Below are positions 11,233 through 23,533 of a stretch of 64,000 nucleotides of DNA, one piece after another. Made by a program: the position numbers and the translations under genes. The stretch is from Hevea brasiliensis (Eukaryota > Streptophyta > Magnoliopsida > Malpighiales > Euphorbiaceae): NCBI RefSeq assembly GCF_030052815.1, contig NC_079507.1, positions 51,223,571-51,287,570 of the forward strand, in the 5' to 3' direction. Each line of letters opens with the position of its first letter. Within the stretch, counting starts at the first letter, position 1. The notes beneath the pieces were generated by a model. The model saw only the letters and a program-made list of their open reading frames with translations, was not told the origin of the DNA and ran no database searches.

Positions 11233-11862
11233 AGAGTGGAGGATGTACCTGGGGAGCAGGCTGGGGATGATCCACCTGTTGAGTGACTTGTATATATTTT
11301 CCTTGAAATGAATAGAATTCCTTTTGTTTACTTTCTTTGTTGAGATTAGAAAGCGCCCAAATCATATGAGTATTTAATTGTTTGCACGTATTTGGAACAT
11401 TAAACTTGAAAGCAACCATTAATCAGAGTATAAGAGATCAGAAAGACATTACACGTAAGCTTGAGATCGGACTAAGTCACAACTAAACACGGGGTAAAAC
11501 TTTAGAACATTAAACTCGGAAAACTTGACATTGACTTGAACCTTTAAGATTGGAACCATTATTAGATCAGAAAGAAACCTCAACTTTATTTTAAAAACAT
11601 CGGGGGTCTTCAAATGAGAAATTCAAAACACCTCAATAGTCAAATGAAGTTCTACAATATTTGTAAGGAGGGATCTGAGAGCATCGATTGGTAAGACTGG
11701 ATAACCTGGAAACCCAATATTGAGTCGGACCCATCTGATGGTCGAGCAATCGATGAGTTCGGAAAAGTCATTTGTGATCAAAAGACATCGGCTGAGAGCA
11801 GCTTATAAAGTCAATTTTAAAGTCCCTTGACTTCGGAGGTCGGCCAAAATATGGTGTCGACA
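11233..11862. other. Right-end non-coding part of the TGTCG-ended element
   Basis: No gene seen. It ends GGTGTCGACA next to the target-site duplication. Confidence 0.6.
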
Positions 11863-14302
11863 GTAATCATTATTGTTCTTTATCTTGATATTTAATTTCC
11901 TTATTTTCTTCATTAATCAAATCAATTACATTATACTTTTCCATGCCCAAGTAACCTATACAAATTGACAGGACTGAATAAATGGGTAAACTAGCACTAG
12001 GTACCAGGTACCTTGGGCCGTCACACCATCGGTCACAATGTGTCTCCCGGTGTGCAAACAGAATGGCTAATAAGCCATAAAAGCAATAAGGCATAAAGCC
12101 AAGTATAACATCATAATCAGTATAGCCATAGGCTATCATATCACAGAATGGCATGGAGTCATACATCATACGCAGTACTGCTATCAGAACCCTATTGGCA
12201 TGCCAACCTATCCAAACCAATCACATTAGGCCTACTAGGGCATATTACAAAGTTATTTCTTGAATATTTGTACTTAACATGTAAGGTTACTATTCATTTG
12301 GTCATTTAAGTCAAAATATTGACTTTCTCATATATAATAGTTACATGAGTTTTAATCACATAGATTTACCACATTTTGGTTCCCAAAAGAGTTGGCATTA
12401 GTTGCCAATCCATACTTCTAACCATTGGAGAATAATTCAAAATTTCAGTTTTTGAGTGCTAGAGTTCACTATTCCATTAAGCTATTCTACAGTAAGAATT
12501 TGGCCAAATGTTCTTCTTCAAAGTTGTTCCTTATTGTGTCTAGTTACATTTCTTTTTTTGAATCACTCCATTTGGAGTTTTTTAGCTCAAGTTATGGCCT
12601 AAAAACCATAACTAGCCATATTGCAATTTTTCCAGAAATTCAGGGTAGAATTAATTCTGCAGTTTTTGTACACTGATTGTAGGTCAATTTTTGGCCATGT
12701 TATGGTCAAATTTTGCGTTTGTTTTCTTCATGAAAGTTGTAGGACTGTGTCTCAGCTTTCTACTGGTAAAACTTCAAGTTAATTGGACTTTTATACACTG
12801 AGTTATGACCAAATGAATGAATATTATTCATTTGGTCATTTTCCAGGGACAGCTTGTGTGTTACCCGGATTGAAGCAATTTTTAGGTCAACTTAAGTGGG
12901 TTTTCTGGGCAAAGTTTCTTCACAAAAAATGTTGCATTATGTGTCCACTATCACCTCCAATTGACCTTACACCAATTGGGGCAAAATAGCTTAAGGTATA
13001 ACCCCATGAACACACTGGACTCACAGAGTCTAGAATTGATCACAAAGGGCAGCGTGCCAATTCCTAATCCAATGCCACATTTTAGTTTAAATCAAAGTAA
13101 ATTCATCTCAAATGGTCACTAATTGACCATTAGAACACTGGTTCACCATCAATTGAACAAAACTCTAATTACCCCTAAACCCTAATTCTCCAATTCTCTT
13201 AATCTTGCAACACATGCTATTCCCATTAAAAATTCATACATATACATGTTAAATAGCATTAGGAGGTAAGTTTAAACTAAATAAAACATATGAATTCCCC
13301 TTGCTTCCAAGTTGGCCAAATTTCCTTTTCAGCCATTACCCATGATTTCTTCAATTTTTCTTCATATTTACAACTCAATTCAACTAATCCACACAATTTA
13401 AACACTAAATCTTGAAGTTAAGAGCACTTACCTCTTGTAGTAGTTTTCAAGAGCTCTAAATCTTCTCTTTTTCCCTTTCTTTTTGTTGGCTAGAGGTTGT
13501 TTAAGATGCAAGATCAATTTTTAGTGAAGCAAGTTAGTGATTTTAGGGTGATTTGGTGGGTTAGCTCAAGCTTGATCAAGCTTCCATGAAGTTTTCTTTC
13601 CTTTCTCTCTCTCTCTATGTTTTTGCTGCCCAAAAGTTGAAGATGGCTATCCACTTTTTTCAATTTTTATCTCCTTTTATTCATGTTTAAGTAGTTTATA
13701 ATGATGTGCTAGAATTTGGTTGGGTGAAAATATTTTAATTGCATCATGCTTATGTCATAAATATGACTTTTATTTCATTTTCTTTTCTTTTCTTTTCTAC
13801 TCATTTTTAATTAAATTTTTAGCAATATTTATTCATATTTTAGATCATACTAATTATTTACTTAACTGGACAAGTCGGCCAAAAATCATCTCTTAAGACG
13901 AAATGACCAAAATGCCCTCCGTTTGGCCTATTGAGCTAAAATCGTCTGTACCGATCTAAAAATTTTACTAAGCATTTTCTTGGCATTCTAGTACTATCAA
14001 AACCTCAATGACTCTTCTCTGGAGTCCCAAAAATTATTTCGTAAATTTTCTCCTGGGTTTAGGGCTTCTAGCTGCGAGGACCGCAACTTCCCATTGAGTT
14101 ACCCATCGCTAGGGCACCGAATCATTTAACTTGGTTGTATTTTATTTTTAAAATTTTTTCTAAATTTTTCTTATTAATATTTGAGTTAATTATGGTTCCT
14201 CACTTTAGTTTAAATATTTTTTTCAGACATTCTAGCTGTCCGGACCGACACCGGTCACTTGAACAGTAGAATGTACAGAATTGCTACAGTGAGGGTGTTA
14301 CA

Positions 14303-14935
14303 CTACTGGTGTCTCTGGTTGACCTCTTCTAGATATGAGCCTAGGCCTTTGTCTCCTACTCTGATCAGGTGTTTGACTTAATGGTTCTCTAAGTCTCTTA
14401 TTACTAGACTTTCCAAATACTCTCTTTTGCTGATCGCTACTCCTATTCTGTTCCTCTTCATGGACACAGCTAATATATTTCTTTCTGAATTTTATTAGAA
14501 AGAACTCCCAAGTCACCTTGGCTAACGGCACCACTTTAATTATAGCATCCCACCACCAATATGCAGCTTCTTGTAACAGTGAAACTGCACACTCCAAACT
14601 CTGTTCTGGGGTACAATGGAGCTGCTGCAAGACTCTTTCAGTCCTTTCTAACCAACTCTCCACAACCATAGAATCATCTTCTTTTCTGCCTTTGAAATCT
14701 ATAGCTCCATACTTTTAATTTTTCCCAAAGGTGACTTTTGTTGTGGTTGGGGTTGCGGAACTACCTCAGTAATCTGTCTAAAGTATTCGGTCATCTGCTC
14801 CCATAAAACTTGTTGGGGTTGTGCAAGTCCCTCTAACACTGGCACAGCAGGACCTCTCCTGTCTCCAACATTACTCTCAGCTGGGAGATGATTTTCTACT
14901 TCTTCTTCTACTGCTTTTTGTGACTCAGGGTCCAT
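14303..14935 (-). pseudogene. gag remnant of gypsy element EB
   Basis: The start ATG at 14,935 opens MDPESQKAVEEEVENHLP, and a frame change near 14,699 leads into the gag core at 14,669 (MVVESWLERTERVLQQLHC, AAYWWWDAI, KVTWEFFLIKFRKKY). The core then jumps from KKYISCVH to EEEQNRSSDQQKR, skipping roughly a hundred residues that the EA and E2 gag proteins have at this place. The gene is cut at 14,302 by insertion of EA, so its remaining 3' part and pol would lie left of the window if still present. Confidence 0.8.
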
Positions 14936-15060
14936 ACCTTAACCTAAAATAACCAAAGAAAATAGATCTGCATCAGTGTTACCTTGACTCTTATGAATGC
15001 AATGCATGTTATGCAGACAATCTTATTCTATCTATCAATGCCTAGGAATGCCTAAACCGT

Positions 15061-15072
15061 GCTCTGATACCA
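15061..15072 (-). other. Primer binding site of EB (tRNA-Met)
   Basis: The minus strand reads TGGTATCAGAGC, a perfect match to the common plant site, a few bases inside the LTR that starts at 15,078. Confidence 0.85.
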
Positions 15073-15739
15073 AAAAATGTAACACCCTATACTCGGTCTA
15101 TAGTGTAGCCGAGCAAGGCGTGCTACATTAGGTGTCGAAGTACCCTTTCTTATCTTATTTTATTCCTTTAAAAATTTTGAACTCGTTATATTTTAAAATA
15201 AATTATAGTCTAACGAGAAACTGATGGAATTTCTCCTATTTTATTAACATTTGATGTATTTCACTGTTTACCTGTTTAAAATTTTCAATAAAAATTTTCA
15301 GTAATAATCTCATTCATACTCGTCATAACCATCTTAGTAATTCAAATATCATTTGTGTATTTCAATTATATACTCATTCCCATACAATTCCATTCATGCT
15401 TAATTCATATATAAAAATTCTCAAATTTCATTAAGATACATGATTTACACACTAATTACATTCATAATTTATATGATATACAAATTAATTACATATGAAA
15501 TAGCAAATTTATTAATTTACATCACATACATATTAATTATATTTTCATAGTCATATTACAACATAGGAAATATTTGTAATATACAAAATACATAATATGG
15601 CTTATATGGGCCCTATCTACATGCATTGCTGAGGAGGTGATAACCTTGGACACTCTACAGATAAAAACTCCAAAATCTCATTCTAATGTCCACTGGGCTT
15701 TATCTTCAGTACCTACGCGAGGAAACAAATCCATCGCAT

Positions 15740-15755
15740 TAAGCATTGCTGCTTA
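15740..15755 (-). other. Stem-loop in the EB LTR
   Basis: TAAGCA pairs with TGCTTA around a TTGC loop, followed by TTAGTGGTGC. It lies 662 nt from the LTR 3' end in element orientation, the same place as the stem-loops of the other LTR families here. Confidence 0.5.
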
Positions 15756-16390
15756 GTGGTGCAATAATATAATAAAGAAATAATATACAAATAAAGATAG
15801 AAATAAAACATAATTCGGATAATTAAGATTTAATTATACTTCATATGAGGTTTCTAAAATTAAATATCTTTTATCCTAATTTAGTCCTCTTTGGAGGTGC
15901 TTAGTTCATAAATTTATAGTAATAATGTACAATATAAAATAATCTAAAAATGTTAAATTTATGCTTATATTATTATGTAAGACACATCTGTAATATTTAT
16001 TTAAGTTATAATTCTTTTATTAATCTTTTTATCACTTCCTCAATACCTTCTAGGTTGTCTTAGATCATTTCATAATAATTAAAATTTTTATAACTAATCT
16101 AGTTCATTTCAGGTCCTTCTAATAAATAAATTCTTAGAGCTAATCTAATTTATTTATGGTCTTCTTACTCATGTATTTAATTTCTAATATTTTTAATTGC
16201 TAATATTATTAACTTATTTCAATAAATTTTACTGCCCAAGTAACCTATGACAGGCTGACTAAACTAGATAAGCGGGTCATTAGCACTGGACACCGTGGTG
16301 TTTCGGGCCGTCATACCATGGGACGTGTAATATGGAACGTCAAACACGTATACAATCAATATGGCTAAAAAGCCATAGTAATAAATAATC

Positions 16391-16473
16391 AGGCATACAA
16401 GCCATGAATGCGGGCATAAAGCCATAAATACAGGCATAAAGCCATAAATACAGGCATAAAGCCTTATGCAGTA
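16391..16473. repeat. 20-bp tandem repeat in the EB LTR
   Basis: Three near-perfect units of CAGGCATAAAGCCATAAATA plus a degenerate one at the left. It overlaps the place where other LTRs carry the small conserved ORF, and it disrupts that ORF here. Confidence 0.8.
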
Positions 16474-18894
16474 CTGTTTAAATAATCCCCTATTGGCATG
16501 CCAATCTATCCAATCTGACAAACGTGTTTAGGCAATACATGGTTACAATAGTACCATTAAGTATTAATTTGTTTTATTATTTCATTATTTCATCATAAGA
16601 TCCAATTATAATTTATAACATTAAATTCTGTTCCTAGTAGAAGTACAAATTCCTAAATCACAATTATACATAGTTTATGCATTCATCATAGTTTATACAT
16701 TCATTATATCCTCCATATTGATCACAATTCACATCAATTGTTCTCATGTATCATTGTACTCAAATCATTCTTCTATGTTTTAGGGTCGCTTATATTAAAA
16801 AATCACAAATTTTATTAATCACATTTCATACTTAACAATTATAATGGCTTTTCTAATTTATTATACTTCTCATAAGTCATGGTGGTTACTATTCACATTA
16901 CCATTCATTAAAAATATTAACTTTTTCATAATTACCAGATATACAAATTTTAAATATATAGTCATACCACATTTTGGGGTCTAAATTTGTCAGCATTAGT
17001 TGCCAATTGAAATTTAAAGTTCCTTAGATGTATTTCTAAATTTTTAGTTTTGGTCACCTAAGTTTACTGTTCCATTGGACCTATCTACAGTGGAAATTTG
17101 ACTAAACTTTCTTCATCAAAGTTGTTCCTTAATGTCTCTACTATTACCTTTTTGTATTACTCTATTTGGAGTTTTGTAGCTCAAGTTATGGTCAAATTAC
17201 CATAACTGGCCGGATTGGTCATGTCTAGAATTTTGGGCAGTTTTGGCTTCTGGCAGTTTTAGTATCCTAATTTTAGCTAGCAATTTGAATTAGTTATAGT
17301 CAGAATTTGAGTTTCTATTCTTCATGAAAGTTGTTCTACATTGTCTAAGCTTTCCATGGGTTCAAGAATCAGGTCATTCTGACCTTTCTAGAGTGAGTTA
17401 TGGCCATTTGAACATTTACTATTTACATGGTCATTTTTCCAGTCTAGATTTTGGTTACTCGGATTCAAGCTAATTTTTGGTCATTTTAGTTCAGTTTCTG
17501 AGCAGGGTCTCTACATGAAAAATGTGGCAAATTGTCTTAAGTTTTATTTCCAATTGGCTTCACACCAATTGGAGTAACACAACTCTACATATGGCCTAAA
17601 AACCACACTAGACTCAAGGTCTAGAAAATCCTACATAAACACAACACTCCCAATACCACCATTCCACACTACTACCAACCTCAAATCACATTCCATGCAC
17701 TTCAAATAGTCCATAATTGATCTCAACAATATCAATTTATCAACATATCATCAAATTCCCAATTTTCATACTAAACCTAATTTATAAGTTTTGTAAATAT
17801 CATATAACACATATACGTCTTCATCTAACTTAGTATACACATCAATTAAAATTAATATACAAGTTTAATTACAATTAAACCATCAAAACCCTAACCCTCT
17901 CATGGCTACCGAAAATGGATCTTTAAATTACTCATCAACTTCTTTCAATTTCATAAGAATCTAACTTAATTCACTATACTAATAAGGATTAAAGAAAGAA
18001 AATAACTTGATTATAGCACTAACCTTTTGTGAGAAATTTTCTTCTCACTAAATCTTCAATTTTTCTTCATTTTCTTGGTAGCCAATCACCTTAGCAAGGC
18101 TCTAGGGCAATTTTTAGTGTTGGGGTCTTGAAGAATTATGGTGTGAAACTAAGGTTTTAAGAGCTTACAGGGAAGAAAATGGAGGAAGGGCTACGGAGTG
18201 GGTTTCGGCTGGTATGCATATGGGAAGAAGATGATGGGTTTTATTTCTTTTAATTAATTTTGACTTCTTCTATAAGTGTTTGTCCAAGTTTAATTGGTGG
18301 GAAATTTTAATTACATCATCTTTCATCATGCACATGTCATAATTCTAATTTGATTTCATTTTCTTTTATTTTTCTTTCTTCATTCTTTTACTCATTTCTA
18401 ATTAAATTTTTAGCAATATTTATTCATATTTTAGGACATAAACCTCACTCACTTAAATGGGCAAGTTGATCAAAAATCATCTCTGAAGGTGAAATGACCA
18501 AAATGCCCTTCATTTTGCTTAATGAGCTAAAATTGTCTGTACCAATTTACAAAATTTTTTTAGCATTTTCTTAGCATTCTATTGTCATTTTAGCCTCAAT
18601 AACCTTTCACTGGAGTCTCAAAAATTATTTCACATGGTTTTCCCATGGGTCTAGGGTCGACAACTGTCTTCACAGTCGCTTCCCATTAGGGTTACCCATC
18701 GCTGTAGCTCCGGCTTGTTTAACTTCTTTGCATTTCATTTCCTAAATTTTTCTTTAATTTTTCTTATCATTATTTGGGTTATTTATGACTCCTCACTCTA
18801 ATTTAAATATAGTTCCAGACATTCTGGCTATCCGGACAGACATTGGTCATTGGAACAGTAGAACGTATGGACTATCTAAAGTGAGGGTGTCGCA

Positions 18895-19583
18895 GGTGTG
18901 TGAGTCCTCCAAATTATCTTTTATGAAAATATTGTTTAAATTGTTTGAAAATATGTAGGTATGTTACATTTCATACAAAGGAATGCATTAGACTTAGATA
19001 GTTATAGAAATTGTATTTAAAATCAATAACTTACTCTATGAGTCAAACGCTCACCCCTGTTCAACTATTTTTTCTCAGGTAACAGGTGGACTCTTTTTGT
19101 GAATAATCTATTTCCTTTTCTTGTCGGTTTACCAGAAGCAGCTTAGCTATATTTCACTTACTTAATTTATAATCTAGAACTCCACATATGCTAGTAGTGT
19201 TCTAATTTTGATTGCAATTGTAATAATTTATTTCTTTGAAGTTGTAAACATATTATATGGGTATCTTGGAATATTCAAGATGAGTATTTACCTTGGATGA
19301 GGGAGCTGAGCTCCCATTTGATTATTTATTGTTTTGAGGATTGTGAGGGTGGGCTGAGCTCCCCAAATTGAGTTATTTTGTGTTTGCAGGTTGGGTGAGT
19401 TATTACTCCCCATTGGCTAGTCCAATTTATGATCGGACTCTGTCCGTTTGATTTCTTGAATTTAGGCTGCAATTATGGGCCTTTATGGTTGGACTAGAAA
19501 TAATTAGGCTTACTAGAGGCTTCGGGGGCCTTATGCTGACCCAAATCCTAGTGCCTGTCTAGCCTAGCATTTGGGTCATGATA
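18895..19583 (+). mobile_element. 3' portion of the 5' LTR of element E0
   Basis: This aligns by eye with 50,965-51,656 (shared words include GAATGCATTAGACTTAGATA and GGGAGCTGAGCTCCC), which is the end of the E0 3' LTR. It ends GTCATGATA, where a typical LTR would end TGACA. The first two kilobases of the LTR must lie left of EB, outside the window. Confidence 0.85.
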
Positions 19584-19586
19584 AAA

Positions 19587-19602
19587 TTGATATCGAAGCT
19601 TA
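19587..19602 (+). other. Degenerate primer binding site of E0
   Basis: TTGATATCGAAGCTTA directly after the LTR resembles the plant tRNA-Met site TTGGTATCAGAGCTTA with changed bases. Confidence 0.55.
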
Positions 19603-22600
19603 GACTCTAGATTCATGAGAAGTGTACATCTAGAATATTAAAGAGAGTCTTGTTAGGAGGTCACATGCGAAGTATAGGGTCCATATTTGTCTTTGTTTTG
19701 TTATCTTTGCATCTAGTTTCTGCCCTGTGTACTTATGTGTTTTTGAATGTGTAGATACGTATAACATGTTATTTTGGTTTTGTGGGCTATTACTGCTAAA
19801 TTTTAGGAAGAATGCATAAAGGTAGGAGAGTCACCATGGCACCAGAGCTAGAAGTGCCGGATGAAATATCGACACAGGATGAGACACTCGGCCCAAGAAG
19901 GCGTGGTAGAAGACCTAGGGTTGCTCAGGTGGAAGAGTAGCCACAATCTTAGGAATGGTCATTTATAGCCTAAGGTCCTATGGATCCAATGGCAGCCACC
20001 TTGGCAGGTTTACAGAGGACCATAGATATGATGGCCTAGTATATGATTCACCCTCCACAGCAGTAGTCCCCAGTTCAAAGAGTCAAACCATATAAGCAGA
20101 TAATTAATTTTAAGAAGTTAGTGCCTAGAATTTATGATGCTACAGAGGATGCATATTGGTTTTAGACTCTTACAAACAGGCAAGAGGGGAGCCACAACTG
20201 ATAGACAGGAGACTGATAAAATGTGTACAACATGTGTTAGGATCTATGCCGAGGCAGTGGATGACTAATTATGTTCTCCCTTGAATTGAAGGGTTATGTT
20301 GGGCATAGTTTGTGGAACTGTTTATAACTAGATTTGTGACAGAAAGCTTCAGTAATAAAAAATAGTGGGCCTTTGAGTCTTTGAGATAGAATAGGAGATC
20401 AGTAAATGAGTACGCCTCTGAGTTTCTGGAATTAAGTAGGTATGCCCCAATAACTGTGGCCACTAAAAATATGAAAGTGGAGATTTTTGAAGGGGCTGGA
20501 TAGAAGATATGCAAACTTGGCTATACTATGGGACCAATCTTTTGATATGGTGGCAGATAACGCCCGACATATAGAAATCAGTTACATGGGTGATGATGGA
20601 GGTAAAGCAAAGAAGAACAAAATCGAAGGGTCATCTAGTATGCCCTATATGAGTACCATGGGTGGTGGCAGCCAGAATCACCACAGTGGCCAAATCAGAG
20701 GTAACAAGAAGGGTGGTTTCAAACACAAATCTAGGGGGTTCAGATCAGGCTATGGTTTCAGTAGTGGGCAGAGCAGCTACAATAGTTCTAGATCTGGCTC
20801 AGGGTCCTCTTTTGTGCTCTGGGAGAGTACATTTAGGGCTATGCTTGATGAGTTCAGGAGGATACTTCAAATGTGGCTAGCTGGGTCATTTTGTCAGAAA
20901 GTGCCCTATGTTTAGCGAGCATTAGATGGGTTCTCAAGGTTCTATTTCTAATGTACCTTGCCAGCTACTCCTTGGTACTTTTAGTATGGCAGGTAGCTAG
21001 TTTAGTGGCCAACGAAGCCATGGTTAGGGAGGACACAGCTTTAGAGGTAGATCTAGAGGTAGGAGTCAGTATCAGAGTTCTGCATCTCATGGTAGAGGTC
21101 AGGCTCGGCTTTTCACCCTGACACACTAGGATGCTCAGGCTTCAAATACAGTGGTAGCAGGTATCCTTCCAGTCTGTTCTTTTGAGGCTTGTGTTTTGAT
21201 AGACCCAGGTGCTATGCACTTGTTTATTTTCCCTATGTTTGCTCTGAGATTGGGTAGAATCCTACTGCTTTAGAGTGTCCCTTGTCTATAGCTACCCCTC
21301 TTAGTGAAAATATAAATGTGGGTATGATTTTTTCAGACAGTCCAGTAGTAGTGGATGGAAAGATTCTCCCGATAAATTTAGTTCCCTTACCAGTGATAGA
21401 TTTAATGTGATCTTAGGTATGGATTGTTTGTCAACTCATTATGCCACCTTAGATTATAGAAATAAAAAGGTGTATTTTCATATTTCGAGAGTAGAAGAAT
21501 TTAGTTTTGATGGCAACAGAAGTGTGGCTCCGTACAATCTAGTGTCAGCCATTAGCGCCAAAAGGATGTTGAGGCATGGATATCAGGATTATTTGGCACT
21601 AGTGAGAGACACATCTGTTAAAGGTACTAATGTGGAGAACATACCTGTCATCGGGGAATTCATGGATATATTTTCTGAGGAGCTTCCTAGGTTGCCACAA
21701 GATAGGGAGATAGAGTTCTACATAGATATTGTGCTGGGTGCCAACCCCATTTCTATGCCACCCTACAGGATGGCACCAGCAAAGCTAAAGGAACTGAAGG
21801 AGCAGCTATAAGAGCTTTTGGACAAGGGATTTATAAGGAAGAAGGATGGATCTTTGAGGTTATATATTGATTACAGACAGCTGAATAAGGTGACAATTAA
21901 GAATAAATATCCACTTCCTTGGATTGATGACCTGTTTGATCAGTTATAAGGAGCTAGATTTTTCTCAAAAATAGACCTACAGTTAGACTATCACCAGCTG
22001 AGGATCAGGAGTGAAGATATGCCAAAAATAACATTCAGAACAAGGCATGGTCATTATGAGTTCCTAGAGATATCTTTTGGACTCACTAATGCACTAGCAT
22101 CTTTTATGGATTTAATGAACAAGGTGTTTAGGCCATTCCTGGATCACTTTATCATTATTTTCATAGATGATATTTTGGTGTACTCTTGAACAGAGGAAGA
22201 GCATGCTTAGCATCCAAGGATATTATTGTAGACCTTGAGGGAGCATCAGCTGTATGCTAAATTTTTGAAATGTGAGATCTGGCTTGAGAATATTTCATTT
22301 TTGGTATATGTGGTCTCTTTTCAAGGTATTTAAGTTGATCCCAAGATAATTAAAGCAGTAACTAATTAGCTTTGGCCTACCACAGTCACTGAGGTGTAGA
22401 GTTTTCTAGGTCTAATAGGTTATTACAGGCGTTTTGTGCAAAATTTCTTAGGATAGCAGCTCCCCTGATGTGATTGACATAAAAGAATGTCCTGTTCTTC
22501 TGGTCAGATAAGTGTGAGGAAAGCTTTCGAAAGCTTAAGGAATGTTTAACCACAACTCCTGTGTTGACTTTGCCTGTGAGTGGAGAAGGATATACAGTAT

Positions 22601-22870
22601 ATTGTAACTCTTCTAGAGTGGGGTTAGGGTGTGTCTTGATGTAGCATGGTAAAGTGGTGTCTTATGCTTCAAGGCAATTAAAGAAGCACAAGCATAACTA
22701 CCCCACTCATGACTTGAAAATGGCGACTGTAGTCTTCGCACTAAAAATCTGAAGGCATTACCTGCATGGTGAAGTGTGCGAAATATACACCGACCATAAA
22801 AGCTTAAAGTATATCTTTCAATAGAGGGATTTAAATTTGAGGTAGAAGAGATGGATGGAGGTTCTGAAGG

Positions 22871-23344
22871 ATATTATTTATGTATTTTATATCTGTAAAT
22901 TAAACTTGTGAATGTAAATTAGCTTTATTGAATGAAATGATGAAATATTTTGATATGACAAACTTGGATTAAATTGTGAAATTATTTTGAAGTGGTTTGA
23001 TTTGAGAATTGAGATTAATTGGAGGTTGGGAGTTGTGAAAAAATTTATTGAAAGTGTTTTTCTCAGGTATTTGAAGAACTATTTTCTCAAAATACAGACA
23101 GCACTCTGCCGAAATTTTTATAAAATTTACGGAAAAATAAAATGGGCAAAAGTTTTAACTAGTTTTGAAACTTCAATTAAATGATTTTAATTCCTACCAA
23201 AATGCTCACCACTTCCAAAATGTAAGAAAATGTTTTTAAAATTCCTTGTAGTGTACTTAATGAATTATCGGTAGGTAAAGTTCGGTAGTTTATTAGGTCT
23301 TCTACGGGATCATGTTATGCCTTACAGAGGGGTAAGATGTGACA
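22871..23344 (+). mobile_element. 5' LTR remnant of E1
   Basis: This matches 31,201-31,667 from the word GTATTTTATATCTGTAAATT through AGGGGTAAGNTGTGACA. The left edge is abrupt and is not an LTR end, which indicates deletion after insertion. Confidence 0.9.
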
Positions 23345-23352
23345 TGTTTTAG

Positions 23353-23365
23353 TGATATCAGAGCA
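23353..23365 (+). other. Primer binding site of E1
   Basis: TGATATCAGAGCA, one base from the plant tRNA-Met site, 8 bases after the LTR end. Confidence 0.75.
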
Positions 23366-23533
23366 TAGTTTTCCAATAAATTTTGACTATGTGTATGAAT
23401 ATTTTTTTGATAAGTATAACTGCTCAAGTGTCTTTAATTGATACATATGACATATTTACATCATGAATATGCACTAACGGAGGTCAACCTCCTTGTGTTT
23501 GATCTCAGGAAGTAGAAATTTTTGGGAAATGGA

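Larger units (their letters stand above)
5466..11862 (+). mobile_element. 6.4-kb TGTCG...CGACA element, non-autonomous, inserted in the EA LTR
   Basis: Both ends are defined directly: GTAAT (5,461-5,465) and GTAAT (11,863-11,867) flank it, and its termini are TGTCGCAAGG and GGTGTCGACA, sharing a 5-bp inverted TGTCG. I see no long direct terminal repeat by eye. It contains two tandem-repeat arrays, two TATA-box modules and a spliced gene with a Transposase_28-like product (the 'putative gypsy type transposon' family, PF04195). It has no polymerase or integrase. It could be a non-autonomous Tat-type gypsy derivative, a giant solo LTR read on the minus strand (start TGTCGACACC), or another element type. 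Confidence 0.8.
4592..14302 (-). mobile_element. 5' LTR of EA, split by the TGTCG-ended insertion
   Basis: The LTR starts TGTGACACCCC at 4,592 and ends GTGTTACA at 14,302. It is interrupted at 5,465 by a 6.4-kb insertion and resumes at 11,863 within the same sentence of LTR sequence (compare about 706-720 in the left LTR). Without the insertion and the duplicated GTAAT it is about 3.3 kb, matching the left LTR. The right boundary lies inside the EB gag gene, so EA inserted into EB. Confidence 0.9.
15078..18894 (-). mobile_element. 5' LTR of gypsy element EB
   Basis: The 3.8-kb LTR begins TGTAACACCC and ends GGGTGTCGCA, nearly inverted copies of each other. On the minus strand its first bases are followed by the same CCGGACAGACA-type block found at the start of the EA, E1 and E2 LTRs, so these are related families, though most of its body differs. 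Its right edge lies inside the 5' LTR of E0, showing that EB inserted into E0. Confidence 0.85.

Noticed and set aside
15061..15072. Possible tRNA fragments around GCTCTGATACCA words (also 4,573, 44,730, 61,771)
   Set aside because: These are retrotransposon primer binding sites next to LTR ends, not tRNA genes.
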